A stretch of 64,000 nt of DNA from Hypholoma sublateritium FD-334 SS-4 (GCA_000827495.1 KN817546.1:235978-299977); one strand, 5' to 3'; numbered from the stretch's first letter, positions 24,801 through 37,352 are shown. Program-made: numbers and translations. The notes: generated by a model not told the origin, from the letters alone.

Positions 24801-26545
24801 TCAGTTTTATAGCGTATTTCTGGTGGTAGATTGAAGCAAACAAGGTATATGCCGTCGATTGTGGCTCCTTTTCCACCCTTTTTTTTGCTGTAGGGGCCAA
24901 AACCATCCAAGTTGAGTCCGAAGACAAGTCGACCCTCATTCTCAGGCCCCTTCAAAAACGGCTTCATATCTGGACCGCAAAATTCTCGCAGCATAGATCC
25001 ATCCCAAATATCTTTCATTTCGTCTTTATTTGAGGGCTTAGTCGGATATGTATCCAGGTATTCTTCGATGTCCGGGCGACAGTACATTCGGCTAATCCAG
25101 TGATGGAGGTTTTGGTAGAGAAATCGGCGAACTGGGCGCGGTCCATTCCGTTTAAAAATTTGTAATCGCGTCCTGCATTGTTTGCTTTTCGGCGTCCGTT
25201 GGTATGTGCAGAACTCGGGGTAGGAAGTGGGATCGTCTGGGACGATCTTGTACGTGTAGAAACATCCTGGGCAGCAAACGAAGGCGTCCATGTGAGGTTC
25301 GACGGCAAGCGAATCGATGACCGTGCGGACATCGGAGGGGATCGAAGGCGGTATTTTGGATCTTTCGACATTCGACGAGTCTTTGAGAGCGGTTCCAACA
25401 ACCACGGCCAGCGAAGTCAACAAAAAAGCGCAGTCAGTCATCGACGCATTTGCCAGCAGTCGTAAAGAAGCAGCGAGTATGTAACAAATACACGTTATCG
25501 GTTCCATCAATATCGTTCGACTTGAAAAAAATGGGGCTGTAATAAATGGCGGATATAAGCTCGCGATCTCGACAGTATGATCTAATCACGTACATGTGTC
25601 GATGATAGGTTGGTTTTCCTCTGGAAGAGCATCAAACTGGCGCTGCCATTCCTCTTTCTTTATGGCAAGAAGTTTCTCCATTACACTTGTTATATCATTC
25701 ATGAGACACTTCGCCTGTGAGCGATCGCGACGAGGGTCGTCGTTTTTGTTGCGCCCGAGGTGAGCGTCGAGGGTATTCCATGTTTGCGAAAGCCAGGCCT
25801 CATGTGTGAGTATCGCATAGTTTGCAACGGCATCACTCTTGAGTTCCAAGGCATCTTCTTCCGTCAGCGGCCCATGAGACTTGATTGGCGGGGAAGTAAA
25901 TACAAGAGGCTGAAGTTGTATGGTTTTTTGGATGGAATCAACCGTATATGCATCTAAATGATGGCGAATGGATGCTATAAAAGACTTGAAGCTCCCTACA
26001 TCGTTATCGCTGCCGCTTGTAGAAGCACTTTTTGAGCTCTTAGACTTCGTCGTCCTAGACATCGTCCTGGATGCGCCGGAAACGGGTTCGGCTGACGGCA
26101 CAGAAGGGAAGCCACCCACATCGCTTCCAGAAGCTTTCTTCGTAATCTTAGGCTTCGTCTTTCCGGACGGATCAGAAGCGGGTTCAACTGACGGCACAGA
26201 AGGGAGATCAAGGTTACTGGTCGCAAGGGGTGAGAGTAGGGGAGATGGTGTTGCAAAGGGTTGGGACGCCTGGGTAGAGTATTCTGAATGAACATGCTGC
26301 ATCTGAGCCAATCGTTCCTGTGCAGAGTCTAAAGCACCATCGCGTCGGTGGTGGGCATCATATTGCTTCTTGGAGACCCGATTTCCGCGTTCTATTGCGC
26401 CAGTGCGTGGGTTAACAATTTCTTGTTGGCGGCATTCCCTGCAACGACAGAGGTACAGAGCCAGGGGCGCCTCCCGCTTTCTTTGATTTACAGGATTGTT
26501 GCCGCGTAGATGGGGGGGCATGTTGCGCCTAATCGCGGACCACAA
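21839..26545 (-). mobile_element. CACTA-type DNA transposon: Tnp2-family transposase
   Basis: A multi-exon minus-strand gene. The N-terminal exon (25586-26545) starts MWSAIRRNMPPHLRGN and has a CRCRECRQQ cysteine segment, then Ser/Pro-rich repeats (LPSVPSVEP, FPSVPSAEP). The central exon (23879-25510) has the Tnp2 core: VCCPGCFYTYK, FGLNLDGFGPY, GAIYLVC-like IDGIYLVCFNLPP, LVGLVPGPKAPSLDQINH, VLWWNGIHISKTAKHPLGRP, ATRFCSECDLL. Two downstream exons (22573-23133, 21839-22588) complete the C-terminus. Reading frames are long, with introns between, so it may be recently active. I could not fix terminal inverted repeats; a CACTA at 21447 is a candidate left end. The transposase would cut and paste the element in the nucleus. 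Confidence 0.82.
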
Positions 26546-27415
26546 GTTCGAGGACCTTCTTCAATGCTAGATATATGTTACTGTGTGGCCGAGGCAGGAC
26601 TATCGATGGCTGATTACTTACTCGGAGCCTTGGCACGTGGGTATAAGTTGTCTCCTCCGGTTCCTGTTGCCCACATCGCCCTCATTTGAAGGGTTTCACT
26701 GAACATGAAGGCATGCCCATAAATGTGAGTTCGCCACTGATATGTCTAAATTATTCGATTCAGCGGGCATAGCTTCAGTAAGTTTGACCACTTACAGGCA
26801 GCCGCCACATGGCTCTCAGTTAATGTTGAATGGAAAGAAACCGGTCTGCCGGTGCGCTCCACGATGCCAAAAAGCGTCCAAGCATTGTTCACGCCCGACC
26901 GCGACACTGTGCGACTGAAAAACAGCACGGAGCCCCAAATGGTAGCCATTGAACTTCACCACTGAGTGAAAAAAAACTTCATGGAAGAAAGCATCCAGGT
27001 CGTACGTTCTGCGCAAGGGTTGCCGTATACTTTCACTAGTTCGTTAGCCAAGCCGTATCGGATGCTGCATGCTGGAGCGTGGACCGCCGTATCTGCCCAG
27101 AATTCCCCAGAGTAGATCTTGGATGCAGAACATGCCTTGGTTGAAGTTGCAGGGAGTTCTTTGGGAGTTCATATCATCAGTGCTAGTATTGAGTTGCTTA
27201 TTGGTGGACACGAGAGTTCGGTGTTACCCGCATTTACTAACGAACATGACGTCATATTAGACGAGCCCGCGGCATCGCTTGGGCATCGCAGTACCCTGAC
27301 TTGTTTTGCATTCAGCTCGCTCGCCATTGGGCTTCTCACTCTTAGTAGCGGCTGTCTGTGGTTTCGCATTCAGCCCTGCTTGTTCTCCCCGCACGCCCCT
27401 TGATTCAAGGTCCCG
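26546..27415. other. Gene-poor interval, unassigned open frames
   Basis: Short frames exist on both strands (for example 27119-27403 on plus with an alternating hydrophobic pattern), none recognised. The right end of the CACTA element should lie here, but no TAGTG partner matching 21447 was found by eye. Confidence 0.4.
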
Positions 27416-29873
27416 ATGTTTGAAGACCGACCTCTACCAGCTCCAACGGCTTTCCAAACGGCTATCAGCTACTCCAGCAACCAGTCTATACATCAGCAGA
27501 CGGGAAGGGCGTTGGTTATCGGCACAGCCATCTTTTATTCCCCAAATTGCTCCCTTACCCCTCCCCCTCCGCCCCCGCGCACTTCGACATATACGCGAGA
27601 TCCAATGAAAGATTCCGTGGAAGAATTTCACAATCCTCACTGGTGGAACTTAGACGCTGGCTATCTGCCGTTCCTACCAAAGTTTCCAAATTTTCACTTT
27701 CCTCCGTTCCACGTCCTATTCAATGACCCAATTCAAACCGGAGCCCGTCAAAAGTGTCGTATTCAAATGGACCCCAACGACGTTCTGACCTGGAATCGCC
27801 TTGAGGATGCACTCACCAAGGTCTTCAAAGATTTCCAGTCGACCTATTCAATTCCCCGCATGCCGCCTATAATTCAAACTTCATTGGCATGTCATGACGA
27901 CTTCGAATATTTTTCGCAGTTTACAGCTGCCGAAAAGCGCTGTCGAAACTGGTTTTCTGTATGGATTGCCATGGCTTCCCTGGGGATTGCAATCGCTCAG
28001 GTTTCCGATGGCGAAGACGAGTCAGCAACTGTTCCGCATTGGTACAAAACTTTCGTTCGGCACACAGACGAGCATGCGTTATCAGGGATTCGGCAACACT
28101 TAGGCCACTTCAACGATGTATATGCTCGTGCTGGTGTCTTTCTCGACTTATCAAGTACGGAAGTTCAGCCGACCGTCGACTTTTTCGTTCGGCTGCGAAT
28201 TCCGATCTGGTACCTTTGGGGACCTGCTGAGGAATCACTGGCACGCAAGAACCCTAATTACTGGGGAAAATATATACCGCCTTCCCATCTCCTCCAACAC
28301 GCTCACTCTTACTTGGTCTCTCCCCTGGTAATGGAAACTTCAGCCTCTTATGAACACGAACGACCGTGGGATTTATTTTTTGCAGAGCGCCGACGACGCG
28401 CAACCAGTTCCATGCCCGCCAAGAAACCAACTTTAAAAGTATTTCAATGGAAGAAAGACTCTAGTGGGAAGTGGACTCGCACCCAAGCGCTGAAGCGTAT
28501 GCAGAAAGAGACCCTCGGTAATTATGGCATCAAGCAAAAAAAATACGATGAGCAAACCAATGAGTGGGACTGCTTCACGGAGATGGGAGAACTGGATGCT
28601 TCAGAAATGCAAGCGGCCAACTGGGAAGACCATGATGAACCCATTTTACCACTAGGAATTCGACCGATATCTCCACAACCGGATGAGCTCGCCGTGCAAG
28701 GGACCCGATCGCAAGAAATTTACAATCCTGAGGAACACGCCCCTGCTGATGTCCTGCGACTATTCTTCGGTTTCGTTGCGCCACCACCTTCTGTCCGCCT
28801 TTCGTTGAACCCACCCACTGAGCAACAAAAGAAGGATCTGGCTTTGGGCATTGGTTTCACTGCCGCTGAAGATCTGAAGGAATATCTTGACACAACGGTG
28901 GGCAAGTATGCGGCGGTCTTTTTTTGGTCCATATCTCAAACACCCTTAGTCCCTCCTTCAAATGCATTGTTTGACCTGGCAGCTGGAAATCCATGCAGCA
29001 TACTGAAGTCCGGACGTCTGAAGTTTTTGCATCAGCTTCCGCAAAACATCTACGTGTTTGATTTCAAAGGAGGAGCAACTGTTGATTGGAGGATTGCCGT
29101 TGAAGGCATCACCGATGTTCTATTTATCTTGCGATTGGATGATGGCCTCAACGACTGTGGCATTACTAGGGAAATGCTGAATCGAGGAATTCCATTTTCC
29201 ACCTTGTTGCTAGTGCCCTCGTTTGACGTCAGTTCTATTCCTAAAATCATTTTACCACTACGCACAAGCTCCTATGTATTTGGACTGGCCGACTATGAGT
29301 CTTATTGCTGTGAACGGGACGAATTGCTTCGCAATCCACGGGTGGCTCGACAAGCCTTAAAACGCGGAGGCATCATCTGGCGCCTGGCCATAGAAACGGC
29401 CAGTTACCAGGATGTTTTAGCAGGGCCAACTATCGTAGCAACAATGAAGCGCCAGTGTGTCTCGTTTTCAGCCAGCCCCGGCATGTTTTGGGTAGACGAC
29501 GTGTTAGACAATTCTGAAGCTGATATTATTTCAGGCGTATATCATGTTTTTACCGGTAGGATTTCAGAATCCTGAAGATCAGGGCATACACTAATTCTTT
29601 CTGCGTATAGGTCAAGGTTCGCAAATGGCTACAAAGTCATGGTGGCCACCCATTGATCTGTGGAATAGCATTGTAAAACAGTCATTTTGGCATAACCGCT
29701 CTGAAGCCCTCTATAACCATCGACTTCAGGAGTTGAAAACCGGCACTGCACTCCCTTTAACAAGCACTCAGTGGAGAAGCCGCATCAGGTCTAATTCAGT
29801 TGTTCGTCGGGCAGTAATCAACCACACATCCCTTGCGACGGCGTTTTTGAAGGAGCGCAACATTATCATGTAA
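27416..29873 (+). CDS. Large protein of unknown function, agaric-type family
   Basis: Two exons (27416-29555, 29611-29873) join through a GT/AG intron to about 800 residues; the splice yields VYHVFTGQGSQMATKSWWPP. The N-terminus is Pro-rich (PPPPPPRTSTYTRDPMKDSV). The middle has WNLDAGYLPFLPKFPNFH, RIQMDPNDVLTWNRLED, WYLWGPAEESLARKNPNYWG and PWDLFFAERRRRATS, then a basic Lys-rich region and acidic linkers (NWEDHDEPILPLG). The last exon is basic (WRSRIRSNSVVRRAV). No catalytic motif is recognised. I recall similar proteins as an expanded agaric family often near transposons, which would fit the adjacent CACTA gene, but this is memory, not a search. The start could also be the Met at 27605. Confidence 0.6.
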
Positions 29874-30030
29874 ATTCCATTAATATCACTTTGTGTCTGT
29901 TTTTGCATATAATACTAATCTCAATGTCAACTCAATGTGTCTTCGAAACTCAGTGTCCAGGCTAGTCGGGCATGCTCTGCGTAGTGGATGGATTCGGGAG
30001 ACTATGCTAATACGGCGTCACTTACTGATC

Positions 30031-30050
30031 AAGATAAGATAAGATAAGAT
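30031..30050. repeat. Microsatellite (AAGAT)x4
   Basis: Four uninterrupted copies of AAGAT, upstream of the next gene. Confidence 0.9.
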
Positions 30051-30345
30051 TGATATTGAAAGGGCCTTTGTCTCAACTTTGTCTGCCTGTCTCCCTTTCA
30101 CCGTACTCACGTTAAATAGATAGTCATGTACTTTTCCCAGTCGACCCACTGTTTAGCTTTTCCCCACTCGCCTCAAATTTACTGCTTCGCCCTCCACGAT
30201 GGCAAATTGGTCTCATATTTCCAAGTGGGTGTCAGTTTCATGGCTCTCTTTCTTTTTTCCCTGATCCATGTTGCATCCTTTCAGCCGAACCTCTTCGGCA
30301 GCAGAGGTGTTTCCGCTCTTTCAGAGCACTTCACTTTCAATCAAG

Positions 30346-31028
30346 ATGTGTTACGAACCGTTACCAAACGAATCGATGCCGCAAAATCAATTCGTACAAA
30401 AAGTCAAGAAGGTTCACGGCATAGTGAAAGACGAATGGTCTCGAGGGAAGCTCGTTGTCGTGCAAGGGGACCAAGGTGCCTATTCTTCGAACTGATCAGC
30501 AGAGCGATCGATTAATTTCAATTCACGGTCTAGTGCTGTACGCGGGCGGCATCCACTCAGAAAGTCCATTGGTCACGGTAGACCTATCAGCGATCACCCT
30601 TCGCGTTGAAACGTTCGCCAATCGTTTGGTAAGCTTTAAGTTTCTTGTGGTCTATGTCTTTTGTATCTTACGAAGGCTTATAGTTAAATAGATTCTATTT
30701 CGCGTTTACAGGAAGCGCGAAAGTAGACGACCCCTACGGGGCTGGGGCAACAGCGGAATTTTATGTATCCTTTGATACTGAGGCAGCTTTCTGGGCATTC
30801 GCATCACTTCTAACGAGCGAAAATCACGCTCAAAATCACAGCTTTTTCCAGCACTCTGGAATGAGGTACTGCGATGAACCAGCCGCTATAGCGCCCTTGA
30901 TCACCGGGACCGGGACGCAGGGATGGACTAGAGAGCAAGCTCTACTCGGCGGTGTGATTTTCGGCATTTTACCACCCTGCCTTAAGCCTTTACTCTTGCT
31001 TTTCATTTTGTATTTTTCAGCAGTTTAG
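30346..31028 (+). CDS. Unknown protein with C-terminal membrane helix, possible frameshift
   Basis: Starting at MCYEPLPNESMPQNQ, exon 1 ends at 30475 (VVVQGDQ) and an intron to 30533 leads to VLYAGGIHSESPLVTVDLSA and ITLRVETFANRL (to 30628). After the next intron, exon 3 (30712-31028) reads SAKVDDPYGAGATAEFYVSF, AAFWAFASLLTSE and ends in a hydrophobic helix (LGGVIFGILPPCLKPLLLLF, ILYFSAV). Exon 3 is one nucleotide out of phase with the strong GTAAGC donor, so either a weaker donor is used or a single base has been lost. The family was not recognised. The layout (globular part plus tail anchor, short introns) resembles the mini-dynamin gene at 9.6 kb. Confidence 0.5.
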
Positions 31029-31939
31029 ATTCCATATCGCTACTTCTGTGGTTGTCCGTAACATAGAATGACATTGATTACTCGAATGAATGGCTAAGCT
31101 CACTCTGTCCCAGAGCCTAGACGCCAGCCGCACTGCCAGCACGCGAAACGCAACCTACCAGGCCCCAATATCCTTTCCCGCTAAAGTACGCACACCGCAA
31201 CTGCTGACGCATTGCGCACCTACTGATCTGACCGCATGCACCTACCTGAGGGACTTTCATCGGGCGCTTCCTAACGCGCACGATGCTCATCGGCCGTAGG
31301 ATTGTGTCATTTTGAGAAAGAGAGCGTACACTGGGCGCCTGAGATGTCAGAGGCGGGAGCGCGTGCAGATGGCAGACGTACTAAGCGCACGCGCCTTTGT
31401 GATGCGCCACCGCAGAATCCGTCCTGTGGGCGTACTTAGTCGCCTCCAGGGTATACATAGCGTGCAGGTATCCACGCCTTCGTCTCCACCGTCGTCATTT
31501 GCGCCTTGAGAAACACCTGCAGCGCGCTTCTCGCCACTCGTGCTCAGTGCGTTGTGCATCAATATTTTCAATTGTTATGTACCTGTTCGCTGAGCGCTCA
31601 CCTGCACGTCGCGCTCTTCCCCTTACACACAAACACCGCCACCCGGACGAGATATTCCGTCTCAATGTGAGATATGTAGACCCGTGCATGGAGCGCGAGG
31701 TAAACCCGCTTTGATGAACGGGTGACGTCCTGTTAAAGCTTGGAGGCACGCGAAGTACACGATGGGTAGTAAAGCGCTTAGCGCGTATCATAGTATGTAA
31801 ATACTTAGTAAGCGCCTGGCACTGGCACCGCAAGCGTGACTGCGCCGCGTAAGGTGCCCTGGCACGTGAAATGTCGCGGCACCGATCCAGGCCAGATCAA
31901 GGCCAGACAGTAGAGGTTTCCCCGCATCGCTCTCCAACA
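31029..31939. other. GC-rich gene-poor interval
   Basis: Short frames at 31090-31299 and 31347-31571 have no domain, codon pattern or splice support. No RNA gene seen. Confidence 0.4.
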
Positions 31940-33177
31940 ATGGCTCAGACTGTGTCCCATTTCCCCGCTCGGAATTGGTAGGTAATTCCAGCGTTTCGAT
32001 GCTTTAAGCTCTGCTGGACATTATCTGATATTCCACGGCGTACATAGGCATATCCGATTGAGTCCAGGTCTTCATCTGATCACCCTGGATACAAGTATCT
32101 GCTTGACTTCTGCCTTGCGATTGGATGACGTTCGGCAGCGAAACGATCATGGCTTCACACTGTTCCTGCATTACGCCGACCAGTTGCACTCTGAGGTCAA
32201 TGATAGCGAGGACCAATCCTCGAATCTGCCTGATCGGAGTTTAACCCCCCGGCTGTACAAGGAGGCTCTAGGAACTTTTCTTCCCGCAGGAGTACGTGCT
32301 TGAATTATTGAATGGGAATAGGCACTGTCACAAATGCGTTGATTGTGAAGCCTATAGAAACTAAATTAGACTGTGTTCTGGAAGGAGAGCAAAGTTACAT
32401 ACTGGAGCTTGCAGGCGATGAGTGCGTCCCTTTATCTCGTTGTGGTTATGGAAATTCAGTGGAAATTATAAATGGCTCAGAGCAGTTCACTGTGACATTG
32501 TCTTACTTGGTTACCATTCGGGTCAGTTGGTTATATTATCTTACTTCTCTCCTATAGTAACACTCCAAAGGCCTCTCCGAATCAATTTCTACTATCTGCC
32601 CTGAGCTCCAAGTGCAGGAAAGCCAGGATGACAAAGGGTCGAAGGTAATAATCAGTGACGTGCTCACTGGTACGGGTAATGCTGTTGAAAGGGGTCATAA
32701 AGTATCAGTCTGGTATTCTTCAAAGATAGAGGGCACAAATGTTGTATTTGACCAGGCAGATGCCACGAATTCGGAGCCTGTAAGCACTTGCTCGCTCAGA
32801 AATGCAATGCTCAACAGGACTAATAAGTGACCAACTTTGTATCGCAGGCGTTGTTAGACATTGGATCTGGAGAAAATATTCAAGGTGGGCCTCTAAAACA
32901 TTTAATTATGTGTTTGTATAATTCTCGATCAGGTTGGGAAGAGGGAATGATTGGAATGCGTCCAGGCGGACGACGCGTCATAACAATACCTGCTAGTAAG
33001 GCATATGGGCATGACGGACTTGGTTCATTGGTTCCACCCGATGCAACTGTACAAATCGGTACGTTCTACGCAGTGCACATTGTGCCCAAAGCGACCTTGA
33101 GATGCTCAGAGCTCACGCGATATTTGATAGAATGCATGTTGATAGGGATAGCACCGCAGCAACCAATCATGTCGTGA
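31940..33177 (+). CDS. FKBP-type peptidyl-prolyl isomerase with N-terminal nucleoplasmin-like domain
   Basis: Exon 1 (31940-31977) and exon 2 (from 32048) splice to a Trp-x-LxPG start (NWHIRLSPGLHLITLDTSIC), the pattern of the nucleoplasmin-like domain in nuclear FKBP39/46-type isomerases, continued by VKPIETKLDCVLEGEQSYIL. The FKBP catalytic domain follows: KVIISDVLTGTGNAVERGHK, VSVWYSSKIEG, VVFDQA, LLDIGSGENIQGWEEGMIGM, RPGGRRVITIPASKAYGHDG and a short end ECMLIGIAPQQP. FKBP core features (VFD, GWEEG, RxxTIP, AYG) are present, though some aromatic pocket residues differ. The long acidic and basic linkers of typical nuclear FKBPs are missing, so it is a shortened paralogue. Four introns are clear in the catalytic part; the middle splice near 32290-32350 is uncertain. 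Role inferred: prolyl isomerase and histone-chaperone-like activity in the nucleus. Confidence 0.75.
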
Positions 33178-34195
33178 TGATCAAGTAGTTTTTGACAATA
33201 ATTGAACTTGACCTGGCGTAAGAAGGCACTGGTACATTAACTACAGGTGGATGAATCACCCCCCGTACTTAAGGTGTGGATCTCTCGTTCTTCCGTCTGC
33301 GTGGCGGCACGTCGCGCCGCACATTTTTATGTAACCGTCACCTGCCAACTTCCTAAGACATGTTTCGAGGCACCTGCATTCATGTTCGCTGACTCCTTCT
33401 ACGGCCAGAAAAACGGTACCGATGTCGCCCATGAACTTACAGAATCTGCGAGGGCGGCTGTACACGAAGGGATATGAAGGGGGGTATGAAGAGGGGCTAC
33501 TGAGTGATCCGCGAACTCTTCAGCTCACGATTTCATGTACGGTGGGCTCTGGAGGTATGGCAGTTAGGGGAGGCGGATGGATGATCCGCAAACGTAGGTA
33601 TTCCGGCCCTGGGAGGGCGGTGGTACATCGAGGTCACATAATGGGCGGCGGGTACGTGACCCAGGAGTTTATCAGCATTCGCGGTGGGCACTTGAAGAAT
33701 AGCAGTCAGCTGCTTCAAAAGCGTAGCTCCCCTTCGGCCCTGACAGCAAGACCACGAACCGCTCGTTGGCATGGTCTGCTCGCGGAGCCGCCGCCAACCG
33801 CCAAGCTGCCGCGCATGGAGCGGAGGAGAAGGGAGGTGTGGTGACCAAGGTATGCGGGGGGATTATCGATTATCGATATTACCCTTCGTCGCCCTGCGTG
33901 GATTCGACTTGGCGCCGACATTCCTTCGTGCCGCTGGATAGGCGCGCTGTGCAACCGTAGGCCGCCGCGGGCGCCTAGTCCATAACCCACACACTAAAAA
34001 TAGATCCTGAAAATAACTTGTTACTTTTGGGGCTCTAGGACATAAAATTTTGCTGCTCAATTCATATTATATCGTTAACCTTGTAAATGATGACTCTTGC
34101 ACCGGTAACGGGAAACTGAAATTGAAGCTATACGTTGTACGAAAGGGATCTATCTTAAGTAATGGGAAATGCGAGCCGCTATGAAATTATTAATA
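33178..34195. other. Gene-poor interval
   Basis: A 140-codon frame (33422-33844) is low-complexity Gly/Arg-rich with frames open on several strands, typical of GC-rich noncoding DNA. Nothing supported. Confidence 0.4.
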
Positions 34196-35333
34196 TTAGG
34201 GCGATGACGATGCTCGGTTCCTGAGTCCGTGGATGCCTAGCATGTAAATGCATGTTGTGTTGCCTCCCAAATTGGTCTCGAAGTCTGCAACAACAACGTG
34301 GATATTGCGTATATTTGAAAACGGAGGGGCGATGGGAAACTGTTGCCATAAAGTTGATGAAGATGCGTTGTAATGAAATCTGCCGAGCTGAACAAAGTGC
34401 TTCTCCTGGACCATGGCCTTGGATACCCGAGATCCTTTCTGCAGAAAGTGATTCATTTCGCGTGTCAAAGCACCCTTTGGTAAGGCAACGTTAGCCGGCA
34501 CAAGTCCCCATATTGAAATATCGTGTGGAGCTCGTGAAGCTGCATGTGGGGAAAGTTGCTGAGCAGGAATGTAGTTGAGGCTGATGTAAGAAACAGAGAT
34601 TTCGTCAGAGAGTAGTATCCCAACTCGACTGTTGCCTGCAGCTGTTTCCCAGCATTCTCCGTCAATAACAGCCTCGTCCAGTATGTAGCTGGGTCGCACA
34701 ATATCAATTTGATGAACCTCAGTTCCAGTGATAAAGCGAACCGCAGATGCAAGGTAGCCCGGAGGCCGCAGCTGATAAGTTGGCGATGTAAATGCAGAAA
34801 TTATGTGAGCTCCACTTCTACGAGAGGCACAGTTCTCTTGAGGCTGTACCGTCGACGCGACTGTGGCAGGGGTTGGGCTTAACTCCATGCAACTATTAGG
34901 TGAGCCGATGTAATGTGTTTGGCCTGCAATATCGCAAAAGTTCGATAAAGCTGCAGGCAGCCCAGCCGCCTTCGGTACCGCACATAGCTGGCGCATGAAG
35001 TAGCATATCGAGAGACCCAGTTTGCAGCGATTCACGTGACTTAAATTTTCGAAAATCAACTCGATTGAGAGGAAAGACAGCACCAGGAAAGCAATGGTAT
35101 ATCGAGGATGAAGGGGGCAGTTGAAGTTTCGTGGTGCTCGAACCTGGCAATTAAGATCAGAAATTATGACTCGCCTCTAGAATCCTTTTGAAAAGAACAA
35201 CCTTTTGCGGCTTACGGCGCTTTATTTGTATCAGTTTTGTAGTCCTATCTGTTTCGTTACGGAGAGCGGGTTTGTAGAAGGCATCGCCAACCGGATAGAT
35301 ATTGGAAGCAAAGGAATTGTCGGGGTAGGACAT
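34196..35333 (-). CDS. SUN-domain protein
   Basis: Two exons (35202-35333, 34196-35143) give 359 residues. The N-terminus (MSYPDNSFASNIYPVG) ends in a basic run (IQIKRRKPQK), followed by one membrane helix (YTIAFLVLSFLSIELIF) and a C-terminal SUN domain: PSYILDEAVIDGECWETAAG, VGILLSDEISVSYISLNYIP, PHDISIWGLVP, then FHYNASSSTLWQQFPI and IRNIHVVVADFETNLGGNTT, CIYMLGIHG. This is the topology of inner-nuclear-membrane SUN proteins, whose domain binds KASH peptides to link nucleus and cytoskeleton. The lumenal stalk is short compared with typical SUN proteins. The intron donor GTTGTT is unusual. SUN paralogues of this size are common in agarics; which KASH partner is used is unknown. Confidence 0.8.
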
Positions 35334-35716
35334 GACTGCTAGATGACTACGGTTCTGTGCCGTGTGTGAACTGATGAAGCGAGCCGTAGGGAAGTACTAG
35401 TACATAGTCGTAAGAACAAGGATACAGAGGCGGTATTTATGAGGACTTGAGCGACTTTCTCCTGGACCAGTCAAGAACAAAGAACTTTACTTAATAAGGA
35501 TATGATCGGCACTCGCTGTATTTCCGACGTTTGTCTGATATTCTATTTGTGAACGGTAGAAAGGGAATTTGACACGATCGCCGCCACAGGCCAATGCAGT
35601 CACTAACTCTGCTCTACGTGGACCAGTATTCATGCCCCCCATGCCACTTGCTATGGGAATATAAATAAAAAAGAGTCGTTAGAAAAACATCCCACAACCA
35701 AAGTTCTGAGTCTCAG

Positions 35717-36752
35717 ATGCCACTGAATGCCACCAGCACCCCCTTTCGTCCGGATCCATACCCTCGATTCAACATGAGCATACCATTCCTAACCTCCGAG
35801 ACCCGGAAAGCTCCTATAGTACTACCGCTGTTCTCGCGGTTGAACTCGACGCCGCATGATCTCGAACGACAAGCGGCCTTTACCCCTGTCATTGACAGAG
35901 CGTGGACCTCAGCTGAGGGTGGCTATGAATCTTCTTCCGCTGTGCAGCCTCAGGCGACGCCTTCTAAAGTCGGATCGTAAGTTGCTGTGAAACTATCATT
36001 ATTTATGCAATCGCTTATGAGGAAATGTTTTGATAAGTTCCCGTACACAGCCAGCGCTAGATTCTGAGAGCTTCTATCTTTCACGATCAGTGGCAAACCT
36101 TGACGACTACGACGAACAAAAGCACTCAGAGGCGTCAACCCACAGCGACTCCGACGCTATTCGCGATCAATTGTATGCCGACCGCGATGAAGGCAGCAAA
36201 AGAAGACGACCAATTTCGCCGTCGCCCCCGGATGAACGCCAGAAAAAATCAGCGACCGCGTTAGCTCGCCGAGATTACAGCAGCAACTCAGAACAACCAT
36301 CCGAACTTGAATCAGCTCATTCACAATCAGCGCACAGTAACGAGTCCCCGCTCACTGGCAGGTCAGCTCATTCACAATCAGCGCACAGTAACGAGTCCGC
36401 GCCCACTGGCAGGCCCTATGGCCCTTTCTTTGCTCACCCCCGTACAAGTAAGATTTACATGGAAGGGGAATTTACATGGTACAGATCAGAAGGAAACAAA
36501 CCAATAGACTCTCCTCCTGCCCTTTCTCACAACGACAGAGAAAACTCATTTCAAGAGGCTGATGTGGTAGTGCATGAGGTTTCGCGGGGTGTGGTGCAGG
36601 TTTGGTGCAGGGCTAATGACAGCTGGATGGCCATAAAGCCGGGCTACGAGCGAGAAATTTACGGAAAAACTTACATTTTTGCATTTAAGAAACACAGCTA
36701 TAAACCGTGTTGGTTAACTCCAGCAACCTTGGCACGTCGAAGTTGGGATTAG
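35717..36752 (+). CDS. Unknown protein with internal tandem repeat
   Basis: Two exons (35717-35976, 36038-36752) join in frame to 324 residues. The N-terminal half is Ser/Pro-rich and probably disordered, with a basic patch (KRRRPISPSPPDERQKKS) that could be a nuclear localisation signal. Two copies of a 17-residue unit beginning SAHSQSAHSNES lie at 36312-36413. The C-terminal part is folded-looking (EGEFTWYRSEG, DVVVHEVSRGVVQVWCRAND, WMAIKPGYEREIYGKTYIF). The family was not recognised. An intergenic stretch of about 380 bp separates it from the divergent SUN gene, so they may share a promoter region. Confidence 0.6.
36312..36413. repeat. 51-bp tandem duplication inside a coding exon
   Basis: Units 36312-36362 and 36363-36413 differ at two bases and keep the reading frame. 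Confidence 0.95.
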
Positions 36753-37352
36753 TCCGCTATTTTAGCCGACATCCACCATGGTCCAAACGTTTCGCAATAT
36801 TAGCTCTTGTAAAATAAAATATATTTCGCCGATTGCCTATTTATAAAATTGGTCAGCTAGACGAAGATACTGTCGCGAAGAAAGTTTATGTAGTCGACGA
36901 TAACAACAGCTAGTTCACGAAATGCGCAAAATGAGAGTAGCCTTTAGCTTATTCAGGCGCCAGCCAGGGCCCGGCTCGGGTTCGGCGTCCCGCTGCGCGC
37001 GTTCGACACGCACGCGAGTCCGATAAGGCACCACGCGCTTGGCCGGTAGAAGGGCCGAGCAATGCGAACGTCTTTGCGGGGGCGCCATAGCGGGGCGCGG
37101 ACGCTCGGAGGCACGGAGACGATCCCGCAGAACAGCAACCCGGGACCGAGTAAAGCGGGGCGTTCGATGAGGCGCCATCACTTTTATTCTGTCGGTTACT
37201 GGCTGGGTTCTTGCGTTTATCTAGCCTTCTGGCTGGCTACTGTAATCCTTACAACTCGGACTTATAATTAAATGTGTATATCCAAATTCACTTCTGTCAA
37301 ATGAATGAAAAGGGGGTTGAATAGAATTGAAAACGAAATGCATCTACGTAGT

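Noticed and set aside
33422..33844. 140-codon open frame
   Set aside because: Gly/Arg-biased, overlaps open frames on the other strand, no domain and no splice support.
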